Shown: in pieces, positions 1 through 9,667 of the stretch | Position numbering within the stretch: the stretch's first letter is position 1 | Layout of the letters: each line of letters opens with the position of its first letter | The notes under the pieces: model-generated | Database searches by the model: none | Told to the model about the DNA's origin: nothing | What the model saw: the letters and a program-made list of their open reading frames with translations, nothing else | Assembly (NCBI GenBank): GCA_964646205.1 | Contig: CAZYAZ010000002.1 | Coordinates: 1 to 64,000, forward strand | Direction: 5' to 3' | DNA from: UBA8437 sp964646205 | GTDB taxonomy: Bacteria > Planctomycetota > Planctomycetia > Planctomycetales > Planctomycetaceae | DNA length: 64,000 nucleotides | Made by a program: the position numbers and the translations under genes

Positions 1-20
1 CGGTGAACCAACCACCCTCT

Positions 21-602
21 TCACGGCTCCAGGAACTCCACTTCGCCGGTGTCGAGGCGGTAACAGGCAGGAACCACTGACAACTGGCCAGACTCTACGG
101 CCTGTGACAGGATCGGGTCCTGCTGTTCCAGCAAGCCGGCCACTCGCCTGGCGTTGCTGCGGATAGCGTTGTCCAGCGGATCACCATCCAGGTCTTTTGC
201 CTCGTCGACCGCCGGAGAAATCGCTTCCACGATCGACTGGATCTGCCCGGGGCCATCGTATCCCTGCAAGGCCGCGGTGACCGCACCACAATTCTGGTGA
301 CCCAGGACAACAATCAACTGCACGCCCAGGTGGGCAACAGCGTATTCCAGGCTGCCGTTGTTTTCCGGGTTCGCCACGTTGCCCGCAACGCGGACAACAA
401 ACAGTTCACCAATGCTCGTGTCGAATGCCAGTTCCGGAACCGCTCGCGAATCGGCACAACCAAGTATCGCTGCAAAAGGCTTCTGTCCATCAACCAGCGA
501 TTCTCGTGCACTGGCCTCCGTACACGGGTGAATGCTCTCACCCCGGACGTATCTCGCGTTTCCATCCTTCAGTCGTTGCAACGCGTCACCGGCTGGCAGC
601 AT
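21..602 (-). CDS. beta-class carbonic anhydrase
   Basis: This 193-residue protein should interconvert CO2 and bicarbonate with a catalytic zinc in the cytoplasm; it has no signal peptide. The zinc ligands and dyad of the beta class are visible: C49-x-D51-x-R53 in GCADSR, and H102 and C105 in GHQNCGA. The C-terminus (YRLDTGEVEFLE) matches the closing strand of the family, and the length is normal for a compact bacterial beta-CA. The start is supported by a GAGAGGATG-like ribosome site just upstream. It is the last of four minus-strand genes, 133 bp below the P1 peptidase, and may have its own promoter. The sequence alone cannot tell whether it serves carboxylases or pH control. Confidence 0.95.
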   Translation of the reverse strand: MLPAGDALQRLKDGNARYVRGESIHPCTEASARESLVDGQKPFAAILGCADSRAVPELAFDTSIGELFVVRVAGNVANPENNGSLEYAVAHLGVQLIVVLGHQNCGAVTAALQGYDGPGQIQSIVEAISPAVDEAKDLDGDPLDNAIRSNARRVAGLLEQQDPILSQAVESGQLSVVPACYRLDTGEVEFLEP

Positions 603-665
603 CAGATCATCCTCTCGTTCAGTGAACCACTTACTTCGCTCTTGTCACCAGCGAACTCCAACCAC

Positions 666-712
666 TCGCGTGTGACGAGGTCGCGGAAAATATAGATTAC
701 TTCGGGACAAAA
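666..712 (-). promoter_or_regulatory. weak candidate promoter for the carbonic anhydrase
   Basis: The 133-bp gap above the carbonic anhydrase holds an AT-rich patch with TATATT on the minus strand (plus 689-694), about 80 bases upstream of the start codon. No convincing -35 hexamer sits 16-18 bases above it, so the call rests on the -10-like box alone. Confidence 0.22.
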
Positions 713-735
713 AGTCTCTGTCTCCTTGGCCCAAT

Positions 736-1824
736 TTACGATTTTTTCGGATTGTCGGATCGCCCGACAAAGGATGAGAGCACCGCATCCCAGGCCAATC
801 GTGTCGCCATGTCGACGACCGTTCGTGTGGCCTTCCGGTCGGTGGCCTTGCCCACCTCACCGGTCGTCACCGCATACAGCACGTCTCCGTCGATCAGCGC
901 GTGAAACGGCTGTATGGCCCGGGCCATCGAGGTATGGACCTGGCGAGAGATCTGGCTGAGTTCCCAATCGCCGAGCTTCTGGTTGGTCACGACCACCGTC
1001 AGTGTTGTGTTCCCCTCGGGTGTCGCTTCACCAGCACCGGGAACCGGAGCGTTGTACATCAGTCGGCGACCGGTTTTCGGATCAAGATGACCGCGGACAA
1101 CCTTCCCTGCCCGATCAACAATCGCGCCGACCGGGTTGACCACCGTGAAGACACCAACCCGGATTGGCCCCTGCCGGGCGAATGCGGCTCCCTGTCCGGC
1201 CAGTTCTCGCTTCACGGCTGGTTCCAGCCACTTGCCGCAACTGGCCGAGGCACCGGCACCATGGGCACCCCGGGAAAAACGACCCGGGCGTGCCACCTTC
1301 AGAGCAGCCCGTCCAAGTTCCCGATCGGGGTACACCGAGGTGGTGCGAGCACCAAAGTCGTAGATGACCGCGCCTGAGACCAGGGCAATGCGTCCCAACC
1401 GGGCCGCGTACTCCTTGCGTTTCAGCAAACCGGTCGCAACGCCAGCGACAGACTCCAACCCATAGATCGACCCACCGGTCAGGCAGATCGCATCAACCGG
1501 AGCGGCCCCACGCCGCATCGCATCGGTCCAGAACGTGGCTGGTGATCCGCCGCGGATATCCACAACCCCCGTGGCTCTCTTGGGAAAATGAAACACCGTG
1601 CATCCGGTTGGCCCATCCGGGTAGACGGCCGAACCAATCAGCACGCCCGGCAGGTCAAATTCCAGCACGTGGTCGCCCGGGGATGTGTCGATCTTTGGTC
1701 GAGACCGTTCCTCGTCGGCCTCAACTCCACTCCCGGCAACCAACACCCCGGCACCACCGGTTCCAGCAACCTTTAGTAACTCGCGCCGGGACAGCCCGGG
1801 ACTTTGCGGAGGCGTGCCTGTCAT
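736..1824 (-). CDS. P1 family peptidase (DmpA/NylC-like, S58), Tat-exported
   Basis: This is a 362-residue N-terminal-nucleophile hydrolase of the DmpA/L-aminopeptidase/nylon-oligomer hydrolase fold. Residues 11-35 are a twin-arginine signal (SRRELLKVAG, R13-R14, then a Gly/Ala/Val-rich stretch), so the enzyme is probably periplasmic. The body begins with the family opening (GVLIGSAVYPDGPTG) and has the glycine-rich CLTGGSIYGLE segment. The likely autocleavage point is N272/T273 in EGNTTLTVVVTN, as in NylC where Asn-Thr is cut and Thr becomes the nucleophile. A strong AGGAG site seven bases upstream fixes the start. It follows the DUF1501 gene by 66 bp on the same strand. The peptide or amide substrate is unknown. 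Confidence 0.9.
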   Translation of the reverse strand: MTGTPPQSPGLSRRELLKVAGTGGAGVLVAGSGVEADEERSRPKIDTSPGDHVLEFDLPGVLIGSAVYPDGPTGCTVFHFPKRATGVVDIRGGSPATFWTDAMRRGAAPVDAICLTGGSIYGLESVAGVATGLLKRKEYAARLGRIALVSGAVIYDFGARTTSVYPDRELGRAALKVARPGRFSRGAHGAGASASCGKWLEPAVKRELAGQGAAFARQGPIRVGVFTVVNPVGAIVDRAGKVVRGHLDPKTGRRLMYNAPVPGAGEATPEGNTTLTVVVTNQKLGDWELSQISRQVHTSMARAIQPFHALIDGDVLYAVTTGEVGKATDRKATRTVVDMATRLAWDAVLSSFVGRSDNPKKS

Positions 1825-1890
1825 TCGAGTGCTCCTGTTTTCACATCCACCGTGTTGGGCAGCCGCAGCGTTGGTTCCGAAACGCCCGAA

Positions 1891-3399
1891 TCAGGCCAGC
1901 AGTTCGTGGACCACGCGAGCCTCGAACACGGACGTCAGTTTTTCTTCCAGGCCGTTGTGATCGAAGAACAGCCCCTCGTGGTGCATCCCCAACAAGTGCA
2001 GCAAGGTGGCATGGAAGTCCGTCACACTGACACGGTTCTCGACCGCCTCGTACCCCAGTTCATCGGTGGCCCCGTACACGCTGCCGGCTTTCACGCCGCC
2101 GCCGGCCAGCCACACGGTGAAGCCTCGCGGGTTGTGGTCGCGACCGGCAGTCGACAGGTTCTTCTTGTCGGGCATCTGGGCAATCGGCATTCGGCCGAAT
2201 TCTCCGCCCCACACGACCAGCGTGTCTTCCAACAGGCCTCGCTGCTTCAAGTCCTTCAGCAACGCGGCGATCGGCTGATCGGTTCGACCGCAGCACTTCT
2301 TCAATCCGCCAACGATTCCACTGTGGTTGTCCCAGATCTGGCGCTGGGTGCAGATCTGCACAAATCTCACGCCTCGCTCAACCAGTCTCCGTGCCATCAG
2401 GCAACGTCGGGCGTAGTTGTCGGTCGTGTTGTTGCCCACCCCGTAGGCCTCGAGCGTCGGCTTGGTTTCCTGAGACAAATCCAGGGCATCGGTCGCTTCG
2501 AGCTGCATCCGGGCGGCCAGGTTGTAACTGGCAATCCGGGCATCCAGTTGCAGGTGGCCGGGTCGACGACGTCGATGGATGCGATCGAGCCGTTTCAGCA
2601 AGTCGCGTTCGACCGCCAGGGCTCCCTCGGGTTGAGACACCTCGCGCGAGAGATTCAGCAAGGGCGCTCCCTGCGTTCTCAGGGGCGTTCCCTGGTACAC
2701 CGGCGGCAGCAACCCGTTGTGCCAATTCTGCGTCCCGTTGACCGGTGGGCTTCCCTCGGCTGCCAACACGACAAACGCCGGCAGGTTCTGGTTCTCGGTC
2801 CCGAGCCCGTACACGACCCACGACCCCAGCGACGGCAAACCCTGGATCAATCGCCCCGACTGGTACTTGAAGATCGCCGGCTCGTGGTTGGGGTGCGTGG
2901 TGTGCATCGATCTCACCACGGCCAGCTCGTCGGCAACGGTGGCCAGGTGCGGCAGCAGCTCCGAGATTGCCAGGCCGGACTCACCGTGCTGGTGAAATTT
3001 CCAAGGGCTGCGAAACAACTTGCCCGCCTGTTCGGGGCCGGTCAGATCGGCGGCCACCTTGTCGAAATATCCCTCGCCGTGTAGCTCGTCCAGTTTTGGC
3101 TTCGGGTCCAGCAGGTCCATCTGGCTGGGCCCCCCCTGCATGAACAACTGGATGACGGCCTTGGCCCTGGGAGGACTCGGTGGCGTCTTGGGGGCCACGT
3201 CGTACACGTCCAGCTGCTGGGGTTCCACCTCCTGGGCCAGCAACCCCGAACCACCAAACAGATCCTGGGAAAACAGCCAGGCCAGGGCCGTGCCGCCCAG
3301 CCCGTCACCGACTCGGTCGAAGAACCGACGCCGGGTGACACGTCCCGCAACATCGGCGGGGCGACTGAGTTGACCAACAGGAAGTGATAACCGAGTCAT
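1891..3399 (-). CDS. DUF1501 protein A, Tat-exported, paired with DUF1549/1553 protein A
   Basis: This 502-residue DUF1501 protein belongs to the alkaline phosphatase/sulfatase superfamily; its reaction is unknown. The reading frame is open further upstream, but the ATG at 3399 gives a proper N-terminus and avoids overlap with the preceding gene, which ends 26 bp away. Residues 22-60 carry a twin-arginine signal (TRRRFFDRVG). Family landmarks are the metal-site-like GGPSQMDLLDPKP (89-101), WKFHQHGESG, WGGEFGR, GRDHNPRGFT and DFHATLLHLLG near the C-terminus. The usual His of GGPSHxD is Gln here, as also in the copy at 55749. It lies directly downstream of its DUF1549/1553 partner and upstream of a P1 peptidase. 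Confidence 0.92.
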   Translation of the reverse strand: MTRLSLPVGQLSRPADVAGRVTRRRFFDRVGDGLGGTALAWLFSQDLFGGSGLLAQEVEPQQLDVYDVAPKTPPSPPRAKAVIQLFMQGGPSQMDLLDPKPKLDELHGEGYFDKVAADLTGPEQAGKLFRSPWKFHQHGESGLAISELLPHLATVADELAVVRSMHTTHPNHEPAIFKYQSGRLIQGLPSLGSWVVYGLGTENQNLPAFVVLAAEGSPPVNGTQNWHNGLLPPVYQGTPLRTQGAPLLNLSREVSQPEGALAVERDLLKRLDRIHRRRRPGHLQLDARIASYNLAARMQLEATDALDLSQETKPTLEAYGVGNNTTDNYARRCLMARRLVERGVRFVQICTQRQIWDNHSGIVGGLKKCCGRTDQPIAALLKDLKQRGLLEDTLVVWGGEFGRMPIAQMPDKKNLSTAGRDHNPRGFTVWLAGGGVKAGSVYGATDELGYEAVENRVSVTDFHATLLHLLGMHHEGLFFDHNGLEEKLTSVFEARVVHELLA

Positions 3400-3425
3400 G
3401 TCGGGATGAATCCGGGGTGACGGTG

Positions 3426-6400
3426 TCAGTCGATATAAAGGAACGCGGCGGAATTGAGCAGGGCGTGGCAGTACGAGGCGAGTGCCCTTTGGTTGGCCGG
3501 TGGCCCACTGTTCTTTCGTCCCGCCTTGGCCTCGGTCTCCAGGTGACGGGTCCAATGCTGCAGGAGCTGTCCCAGCGCATCACGGCCAATCTCCAACTCC
3601 GCCTTTCGCGGTCGGCGACTGAAGGCAACCAGGTGAGCCCGCTGGATCTGCCGATCGATCTCCGTCCCCGCTTCACGCTCAACTCGCTCGGCAAACGATG
3701 TCGCCAATTGGTCGATCGTGGCATTGTTCATCAAAAACAGTGCCTGGGTCGCCACGGTCGACTCGGGACGCTGGATACAGTTGGGCGTCATGCTGGGAAG
3801 ATCGAAAGTCGAAAGGAATGTCGGAAACTCCTTCCGTCGTTGTCTCAGGTAGACACTCCGTCGCCATCCACCCCGCACCGGCTTGGCGGTCACCAGCCCG
3901 TCCTTGCGGACGCTGACCGGATCGGCCGGACCGAACTGGGAATTGTCCAGCCGATCGGCAACCCACAGGGCCGTGTCGCGGACCAGTTCCGCCTCCATCC
4001 GCTTCAGAGGCATTCTCGAGTACCACTCGTTCAACGGATCCTTTTGCTGCGACTCGTTCGGTCCGCTGTCGGGATTGGTCGACGAGGAGACCTGGCGATA
4101 GGTGGTCGAGAGCATCATCAACCGGTGCATCGCCTTGACACTCCAGCCACCGGCGACAAATTCGCCGGCCAGCCAGTCGAGCAGCTTCGGGTGCGTGGGA
4201 TCGCTGCCGGTCTGGCCAAAGTTCCCCACCGAAACAACCAGGCCACGACCAAAGTGGTGCTTCCAGATGCGGTTGACCATCACGCGCGAGGTCAACGGGT
4301 GATCCGGGTCGACGACCCAGCGGGCCAGGGCCAACCGACGACCAGTCTGGGTGGCACCCTTCCATGGAGGCCGGATGACAAACGGCTTTCCAGGGTCACT
4401 GAGCACCGCGGGGACACCGGGTGAAACCGGGCGGCCCGGGTTGTCATGGTCGCCCCGGATCAGGATGTAGGTCGGTGACGGAGTGCCACGGTCCCACAGA
4501 GCCTGGATCGCCTGGGCCGGGGGCCTCTGCGATTCCAGCGCCTTGACCTGCTTCAACAACGGATCGGCAAACGCTTTGAACTCCTTGTTGTTCTTCAGCA
4601 GGTGGGCGATCAGCTTGTCGCGGCCAAGTTTCTTCTCCTTCTCCGGAAGCGTCTTTTGCAGCCGTTCGGCCTCCACGTTCACCCTGTGCTGCACGTTGTT
4701 GATCAGGGCCTGCAAACGGTTGTTCTCGGTCTTGTCCTCGTCAGTGACAATGTTCAGTCGTCTGATGCCGAACTTGTACCGTTTCTCCGTACCTCCAACC
4801 GGTTTCAGCCAGTCGTTCTCGTCAAAAGCTCCCTTGAAGATTGCGGCCAGCCGGTAATAGTCCCGTTGCGGGATCGGGTCATACTTGTGGTCGTGACATC
4901 TTGCGCACTTGACGGTCAGGCCCAGCACGACGGTGCTGAACACGTCGATCTGGTCGGCAATGACGTCGAGCCGGTCCGAGATGAACGCCACCTCGCGTTC
5001 ACTGGTGCTGTCGGGTGCCATTCTCATGAAACCGGTCGCCACCAGGTTCTCGTAAATCTCCTGGCTGATCCTCTTGGCATTCTCGTAATCGACCAGTTCG
5101 TCACCTGCGAGCTGTTCCACCAGGAAGCGATCGTAGGGCCTGTCGCCGTTGAAGGCGCGAATCACATAGTCCCGATACCGCCACGCGTATGGCCTCATGT
5201 GGTCGGCCTCGAGCTTCCCGCCGAACGAATCGGCATAGCCGACCGCGTCGAGCCAGTGACGACCCCAGCGTTCGCCGTAGCGGGGTGAAGCGAGCAACCG
5301 ATCGACCAGGCGAGCGAACGCCCCGGGACGATCATCGTCAAGAAACTGCTGCAATTGCGACGGGGTCGGTGGCAACCCGTGCAGGTCGAAAAATGCCCGC
5401 CGCGCCAGCGTGACCGGTTCGGCAGGCGGCGAAAAGTTCAGTCCCGCCTCCTCGAGCCGTTTTGCAACAAACGCATCAATGGGACTGACGTTCGAACTGT
5501 CCGGGGCCTGGGGGACCGGGATATGGCCCGGGGCCTGGAAGGCCCAGTAGCTGCGATCGTCATCGCCGACAAGCGGATCATCGGCCGTTGCGGCCGTCTC
5601 GGCCGGCAACTCGATCTCGGGCAGGCCCGACTTGATCCACTGTTCGAGCCGGGTGAGGTCACGTGCTTTTATCGGGCGAGTACCGGTATTGAGCAGGTTC
5701 GGCTTGGGCGGCATTTCACCCGAGCGAATCTTCCTGAGGATCAGGCTGTCTTCCGGCCTGGCTCTCAAGTGCTGAAGTTCGCGTTTTTGTTTTGCGAGAT
5801 TTTTGTCGCGGGCACCAAAGTATTCCAGCAGTGTTTGCGTGTCGGCTCGTGTCCGCCCGGCCTCCTCTTGTCCAACGATCGTCAACACACGTTTCAACTG
5901 GTCGTTGTCGTTGGCCAACAGCATGACTTCTGGATCGGTGAGAACGCGGCTGTAGATTCGCACCTCATCGATTGATCCCTCGTAAAACGCGGACGACTTG
6001 CGACGTCCAATTCGCCATGGTTCGGGGACACTGAAATCCCCTTTCAACGTGTCGAAGAAGATCGTGAGCTTCGTCTCGACTCCATCGATATAGATCTTGA
6101 CCCCGTTGGCTTTCCTGGAGCCGTCGTACGAGAACAACACGTGGTGCCATTGATCGGTGGAAATCCGGACCGTTTCGGGGGCCACCTTGATCGCGTTGAC
6201 AGGCCACTTGTCGACCAGGTGAACCTCAACAAGGCCGTGATTGTTGGTGAAGTCGATTCCGCGGAAGTCTTTGTTCTCGTCGATCCTGGTGAGAATCGCA
6301 CCCGCCTTGTTGGCTGACTTGATCCAGGCCGAACAGGTGAACGGCTGATCACTGCGAAAATTGGCGACCTGGCCGGCGTCCAGGTGTTGGCCGGTGCCGT

Positions 6401-6941
6401 CGAGCAAGAGAGCGCCGGTTTTGTGCGTTTCGTTCTGCGAATCGTGTCCCGCCGTGGTCCTGAGAGCACCCGGGCCAAAAAACACGGCATCCTTTTTCGA
6501 GTGGGTGTTCTTGACGATTTGTGCCGGGGGACCGTCGAGCGGGAAATGGGCGATCAGCCCCAAAGATGCCGGTTCGGGCTTTCCCGAGGGGAACTGTTGT
6601 TTCAGACGATTCGCCAATTCCGGAACCTGGCCCAGCAACCGCTTCTTCGCTGCATCGAATCGTGCCTGGGCCGCTTTCAGGGCGGCAGCCTGCTGGGCTG
6701 CCGTTCCCGTTTTCACGATCACCGCCGGGCCCGACTTGCCACCCTTCAAGAGCGACTTCCGATCCAGCAGGCTCAACCCCCCCTCCTGGTGCCGACGACC
6801 GTGACACACCGTGCAATGCCGCAACAGGATTGCCTGGACATCGTGCTGTGTGACAGCCGGCTTCACCGGTTCTGCAGACCAGGCCAGGCTGGACATTGCC
6901 ACCACAAGAAGCAGCGTTGCAGGCAGTCGGTTCCAGTTCAT
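3426..6941 (-). CDS. DUF1549/DUF1553 protein A with PSCyt1 and LamG domains
   Basis: This is a 1171-residue exported multidomain protein. A Sec signal spans residues 1-23 (cut near WSA-EP). A planctomycete cytochrome c domain (PF07635) follows, with C43-T-V-C46-H47. Residues ~128-345 look like a LamG/concanavalin-type beta-sandwich (start LIAHFPLDG, end EVRIYSRVL). DUF1549 covers ~485-695 and contains a second haem-type motif C679-A-R-C682-H683 followed by DHKYDP. DUF1553 covers ~860-1130 (MVNRIWKHHFGRGLV). The family function is not established; covalent haem is predicted from the CxxCH motifs only. It is the first gene of a minus-strand run (DUF1501, P1 peptidase) and is divergent from the PQQ-like gene at 7115 across a 173-bp gap with an AT-rich centre. 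Confidence 0.93.
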   Translation of the reverse strand: MNWNRLPATLLLVVAMSSLAWSAEPVKPAVTQHDVQAILLRHCTVCHGRRHQEGGLSLLDRKSLLKGGKSGPAVIVKTGTAAQQAAALKAAQARFDAAKKRLLGQVPELANRLKQQFPSGKPEPASLGLIAHFPLDGPPAQIVKNTHSKKDAVFFGPGALRTTAGHDSQNETHKTGALLLDGTGQHLDAGQVANFRSDQPFTCSAWIKSANKAGAILTRIDENKDFRGIDFTNNHGLVEVHLVDKWPVNAIKVAPETVRISTDQWHHVLFSYDGSRKANGVKIYIDGVETKLTIFFDTLKGDFSVPEPWRIGRRKSSAFYEGSIDEVRIYSRVLTDPEVMLLANDNDQLKRVLTIVGQEEAGRTRADTQTLLEYFGARDKNLAKQKRELQHLRARPEDSLILRKIRSGEMPPKPNLLNTGTRPIKARDLTRLEQWIKSGLPEIELPAETAATADDPLVGDDDRSYWAFQAPGHIPVPQAPDSSNVSPIDAFVAKRLEEAGLNFSPPAEPVTLARRAFFDLHGLPPTPSQLQQFLDDDRPGAFARLVDRLLASPRYGERWGRHWLDAVGYADSFGGKLEADHMRPYAWRYRDYVIRAFNGDRPYDRFLVEQLAGDELVDYENAKRISQEIYENLVATGFMRMAPDSTSEREVAFISDRLDVIADQIDVFSTVVLGLTVKCARCHDHKYDPIPQRDYYRLAAIFKGAFDENDWLKPVGGTEKRYKFGIRRLNIVTDEDKTENNRLQALINNVQHRVNVEAERLQKTLPEKEKKLGRDKLIAHLLKNNKEFKAFADPLLKQVKALESQRPPAQAIQALWDRGTPSPTYILIRGDHDNPGRPVSPGVPAVLSDPGKPFVIRPPWKGATQTGRRLALARWVVDPDHPLTSRVMVNRIWKHHFGRGLVVSVGNFGQTGSDPTHPKLLDWLAGEFVAGGWSVKAMHRLMMLSTTYRQVSSSTNPDSGPNESQQKDPLNEWYSRMPLKRMEAELVRDTALWVADRLDNSQFGPADPVSVRKDGLVTAKPVRGGWRRSVYLRQRRKEFPTFLSTFDLPSMTPNCIQRPESTVATQALFLMNNATIDQLATSFAERVEREAGTEIDRQIQRAHLVAFSRRPRKAELEIGRDALGQLLQHWTRHLETEAKAGRKNSGPPANQRALASYCHALLNSAAFLYID

Positions 6942-7114
6942 CGGTGAACCACAGGTCCAGGATGTGATTGGTTAACAATAGCCACAAATCCTCCACTAAC
7001 TATTCACTATTCGTGCTCCAACCCCAAGTCTGTTCAACGCCTTGCACCAGCCTCTGCCGGTTGGGACGATGACAGAACGTCTTCTCACACTCCCCGCAAG
7101 CGACTCAACCGACC

Positions 7115-8506
7115 ATGAGCACACGTCACCTGCCCTTGCTGACCCTGGCACTGCTGACAACCGTCACGAGTGTTGCTGCCGGAGAACCGGCGGCGGCAAC
7201 CGATTGGCGACAATTTCGTGGAGGTGCGGCCTCGGGAGTGGGCCACGGATTTCCACTGCCCGGGTCGTGGAACATCGAAACGGGTGACGAGGTCGCCTGG
7301 CGAACCCGCATTCCCGGCCTGGGTCACTCGGCCGTTGTCGTCACCGGCAACCGGGTGTTTGTCACCACGGCTGTGAGCGGTCTCGAGGACGCCGGGGTCA
7401 AGGTCGGCATCTACGGCAATATCGCCTCGGTCGAGGACACAACATCTCACTCATGGCGACTCTACTGCCTGGACCGCAACACCGGAGCCATCCTCTGGAA
7501 CCGTTGTCTGCACCAGGGGGTCCCCCGCATCAAGAGACACACCAAGGCCACACACGCCAATTCGACTCCGGTCACCAACGGGCGTCGCATCGTCATTTCA
7601 CTGGGATCCGAGGGTCTCCACTGCTTCGACCTGGATGGCAAACGGCTCTGGAAACGAGAGCTGGGTCTTCTCGATTCGGGATACTACAAGGTGCCCGCCG
7701 CCCAGTGGGGGTTCGGCAGTTCACCGATCCTGTTCGAGAACACGGTGATCATCCAATGCGATGTCCAACAGGGATCCCACCTGGCCGCATTCTCGCTGGA
7801 CGACGGGCGGCAGTTGTGGGGCATTGGCCGCGACGAGGTGCCAACCTGGAGCACTCCGACACTCTGGCGCCACGGAAAAAAAACCCAGCTGGTTGTCGCC
7901 GGTTATCACCACTCCGGTGGCTACGACCCCCGCACCGGCCGCGAACTCTGGAAGTTGACCGGCGGCGGTGACATCCCCGTCTGCACACCGATCATCGCCG
8001 ATGACCTTGTCATCCTCAGCTCCGCACACGGACCCAGTCGTCCACTGCGAGCCGTGCGATTCTCTGCCACCGGCGACATCACGCCCGGATCGCCCTCCGA
8101 GTCGACCGAACACATCGCCTGGTCCCTGCCGCGCGACGGCATCTACATGCAGACACCAATCCTCTACGACGGCTTGCTGTACGCATGCCGGATCAACGGG
8201 GTGCTGAGTTGCTACCTGCCAAAAACCGGCGAACGCATCTACCGCGAACGAATCGATGGGGGAGTCGGTTTCACCGCCTCACCGGTCGCCGGTGACGGGA
8301 AGCTGTTTTTCCCCAGCGAGGATGGCCAGGTTCATGTCGTGGCGGCCGGAAAAACCTACAAGCACCTGGCGGCCAATCCACTGGGTGAACAGTGCATGGC
8401 GACACCGTCACTCTCGGGTGGGCTGCTGATCCTGCGGGGTCAGGGGCACGTCGTCGCCGTCGGCACACCCTGCTGCCAGCCCAACTCGACGACCGCGTCC
8501 CGCTGA
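7115..8506 (+). CDS. PQQ-like beta-propeller protein A, secreted
   Basis: This 463-residue protein has a Sec signal at residues 1-23 (MSTRHLPLL..., cut after VAAG) and a mature start with the family motif WRQFRGG. The rest is a series of propeller blades recognisable by repeated W/L-rich strands such as GAILWNRCL, KRLWKRELG, RQLWGIGRD and RELWKLTGG. It most likely folds as an eight-bladed PQQ-like (BamB/quinoprotein-like) propeller. I see no catalytic Asp/Cys-Cys signature of true quinoprotein alcohol dehydrogenases, so PQQ binding is doubtful. No clear Shine-Dalgarno precedes the ATG. It is divergent from the DUF1549/1553 gene at 6941 and 43 bp upstream of the membrane-protein/cyanophycinase operon. 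Confidence 0.9.
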   Translation: MSTRHLPLLTLALLTTVTSVAAGEPAAATDWRQFRGGAASGVGHGFPLPGSWNIETGDEVAWRTRIPGLGHSAVVVTGNRVFVTTAVSGLEDAGVKVGIYGNIASVEDTTSHSWRLYCLDRNTGAILWNRCLHQGVPRIKRHTKATHANSTPVTNGRRIVISLGSEGLHCFDLDGKRLWKRELGLLDSGYYKVPAAQWGFGSSPILFENTVIIQCDVQQGSHLAAFSLDDGRQLWGIGRDEVPTWSTPTLWRHGKKTQLVVAGYHHSGGYDPRTGRELWKLTGGGDIPVCTPIIADDLVILSSAHGPSRPLRAVRFSATGDITPGSPSESTEHIAWSLPRDGIYMQTPILYDGLLYACRINGVLSCYLPKTGERIYRERIDGGVGFTASPVAGDGKLFFPSEDGQVHVVAAGKTYKHLAANPLGEQCMATPSLSGGLLILRGQGHVVAVGTPCCQPNSTTASR

Positions 8507-8549
8507 GTGCCCACGACTCACTGCCAATTTCGGCGTCAAGGAAACAACG

Positions 8550-9056
8550 ATGCTCCGCAATGGATTGGCCGCGCTGGTCGGAGTAATTGCTGCCGTGATC
8601 CTGACGATGATCCTGCAACTGGTTGTTCACTCGATCGACCCGCCCTCCAGGGAACTCAACGATGCCATCCGCAAGATCTATGACCAGGATCCGGTGGTGA
8701 TCGAGGAGGCAAGAGAAATCTTTGCCAGGGAACTCCCAGAGCACCCGTTGCAATTGGTCCTGGTCATTGTCACGCACGCCGCGGGCACATTTTTTGGCTC
8801 CTTCACCGCCGTGCGAATCTCGCGTGAGGCGCACATCATCCCGGCCTCGATCGTCGCGGGCCTGATGTTGCTGGGCGGCGTCTCCAACGTGATGCTGATT
8901 CCGCATCCGGCGTGGTTCAACGCCATTGACCTGTTGCTGTACATTCCCGCCGCACTGCTCGCCTGGAAGCTTGTCTGCCCCGGACCCTCCCACAACGAGG
9001 CTGACCCGGTTCCTCCGGACGACGACCACCCGACAACAACGACGGACGAGTCGTGA
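8550..9056 (+). CDS. small four-helix membrane protein, function unknown
   Basis: This 168-residue protein is one I do not recognise. Hydrophobic segments at about 5-28, 67-90, 95-116 and 121-142 predict four membrane helices, with a polar 35-residue segment between the first two and a charged Asp/Thr-rich C-terminal tail. An AAGGAAAC ribosome site precedes the ATG. Its stop overlaps the GTG start of the next gene by 4 bp, so the two are probably translationally coupled. It forms a tight operon with 9053 and 9664 (cyanophycinase). Confidence 0.85.
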   Translation: MLRNGLAALVGVIAAVILTMILQLVVHSIDPPSRELNDAIRKIYDQDPVVIEEAREIFARELPEHPLQLVLVIVTHAAGTFFGSFTAVRISREAHIIPASIVAGLMLLGGVSNVMLIPHPAWFNAIDLLLYIPAALLAWKLVCPGPSHNEADPVPPDDDHPTTTTDES

Positions 9057-9667
9057 ACGGCGCGAATGTTGATTCCACTGACGCGCAGTTGACGACCGCA
9101 CGAGCCCGGCTGGCCAGCTGTCGCGAGGAGATCCAGCGGTTGCGTTCGATGAGGCGACAGCGGGCCTGGACGCGAGGCCGCATGAATGGCGAACTGAAAC
9201 TGGTGCTTCCGCTGTTGAGATTGCGCGAACAGATTCCAGACGTGTTCTGGCGCACATTTGTGCTGATCATCGGCACCTCGCTGTTCGTTGCGATCGCATA
9301 CCTGGCAACTCGCCAATCGTCCTCCACGGCAACAGCCGTCACCACCACGGCCGTCGTCGCCGGCTGCCTGTTCACGCTTCTGGTCCTGCTCCCCACCGAC
9401 AGCTTGCTGGACCGTCGCCGACTGGTTCTCTCGCAGGTTGCCGCCTCGGCCGACTACGAGTACCAGAATGTCTGTTCACAGCTCCAGTTCCTCATTCAGC
9501 GACGTGATACCATCCAGTCACAGTTGGCACTTCTCGGACAGCGGCCCTCTCAAGCCAATCCAGGCCACAACCCGCCGGCGAAATCGTTCGAGCAGTTTGT
9601 CGATCAAATCGCACCAGCCGAAAACCACGCTTCCCCGGACACCACACAACAGGAGCCCTCGTCGTGA
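9053..9667 (+). CDS. membrane protein with coiled coils and two TM helices, function unknown
   Basis: This 204-residue protein uses a GTG start overlapping the previous stop (GTGA). Residues ~10-45 form a charged, probably coiled-coil helix. Two hydrophobic segments at about 66-85 and 95-114 are likely membrane helices. Residues ~120-165 are again helical and rich in Gln/Arg, and the tail is Pro/Gln-rich. It has no signal peptide and no family I recognise. Its own stop overlaps the GTG start of the cyanophycinase by 4 bp, which places it in the same transcription and translation unit. Confidence 0.82.
   Translation: MNGANVDSTDAQLTTARARLASCREEIQRLRSMRRQRAWTRGRMNGELKLVLPLLRLREQIPDVFWRTFVLIIGTSLFVAIAYLATRQSSSTATAVTTTAVVAGCLFTLLVLLPTDSLLDRRRLVLSQVAASADYEYQNVCSQLQFLIQRRDTIQSQLALLGQRPSQANPGHNPPAKSFEQFVDQIAPAENHASPDTTQQEPSS

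Noticed and set aside
1804..3084. 426-codon plus-strand frame opposite DUF1501 A
   Set aside because: Shadow frame of a clear DUF1501 gene. No signal, domain or ribosome site.
3400..3555. Longer N-terminus for DUF1501 A
   Set aside because: It would overlap the end of the DUF1549/1553 gene and bury the twin-arginine signal inside the protein.
7115..8506. True PQQ-dependent dehydrogenase
   Set aside because: Propeller strands are clear, but the catalytic Asp/Glu and adjacent-Cys features of quinoprotein alcohol dehydrogenases are not seen, so only PQQ-like is claimed.
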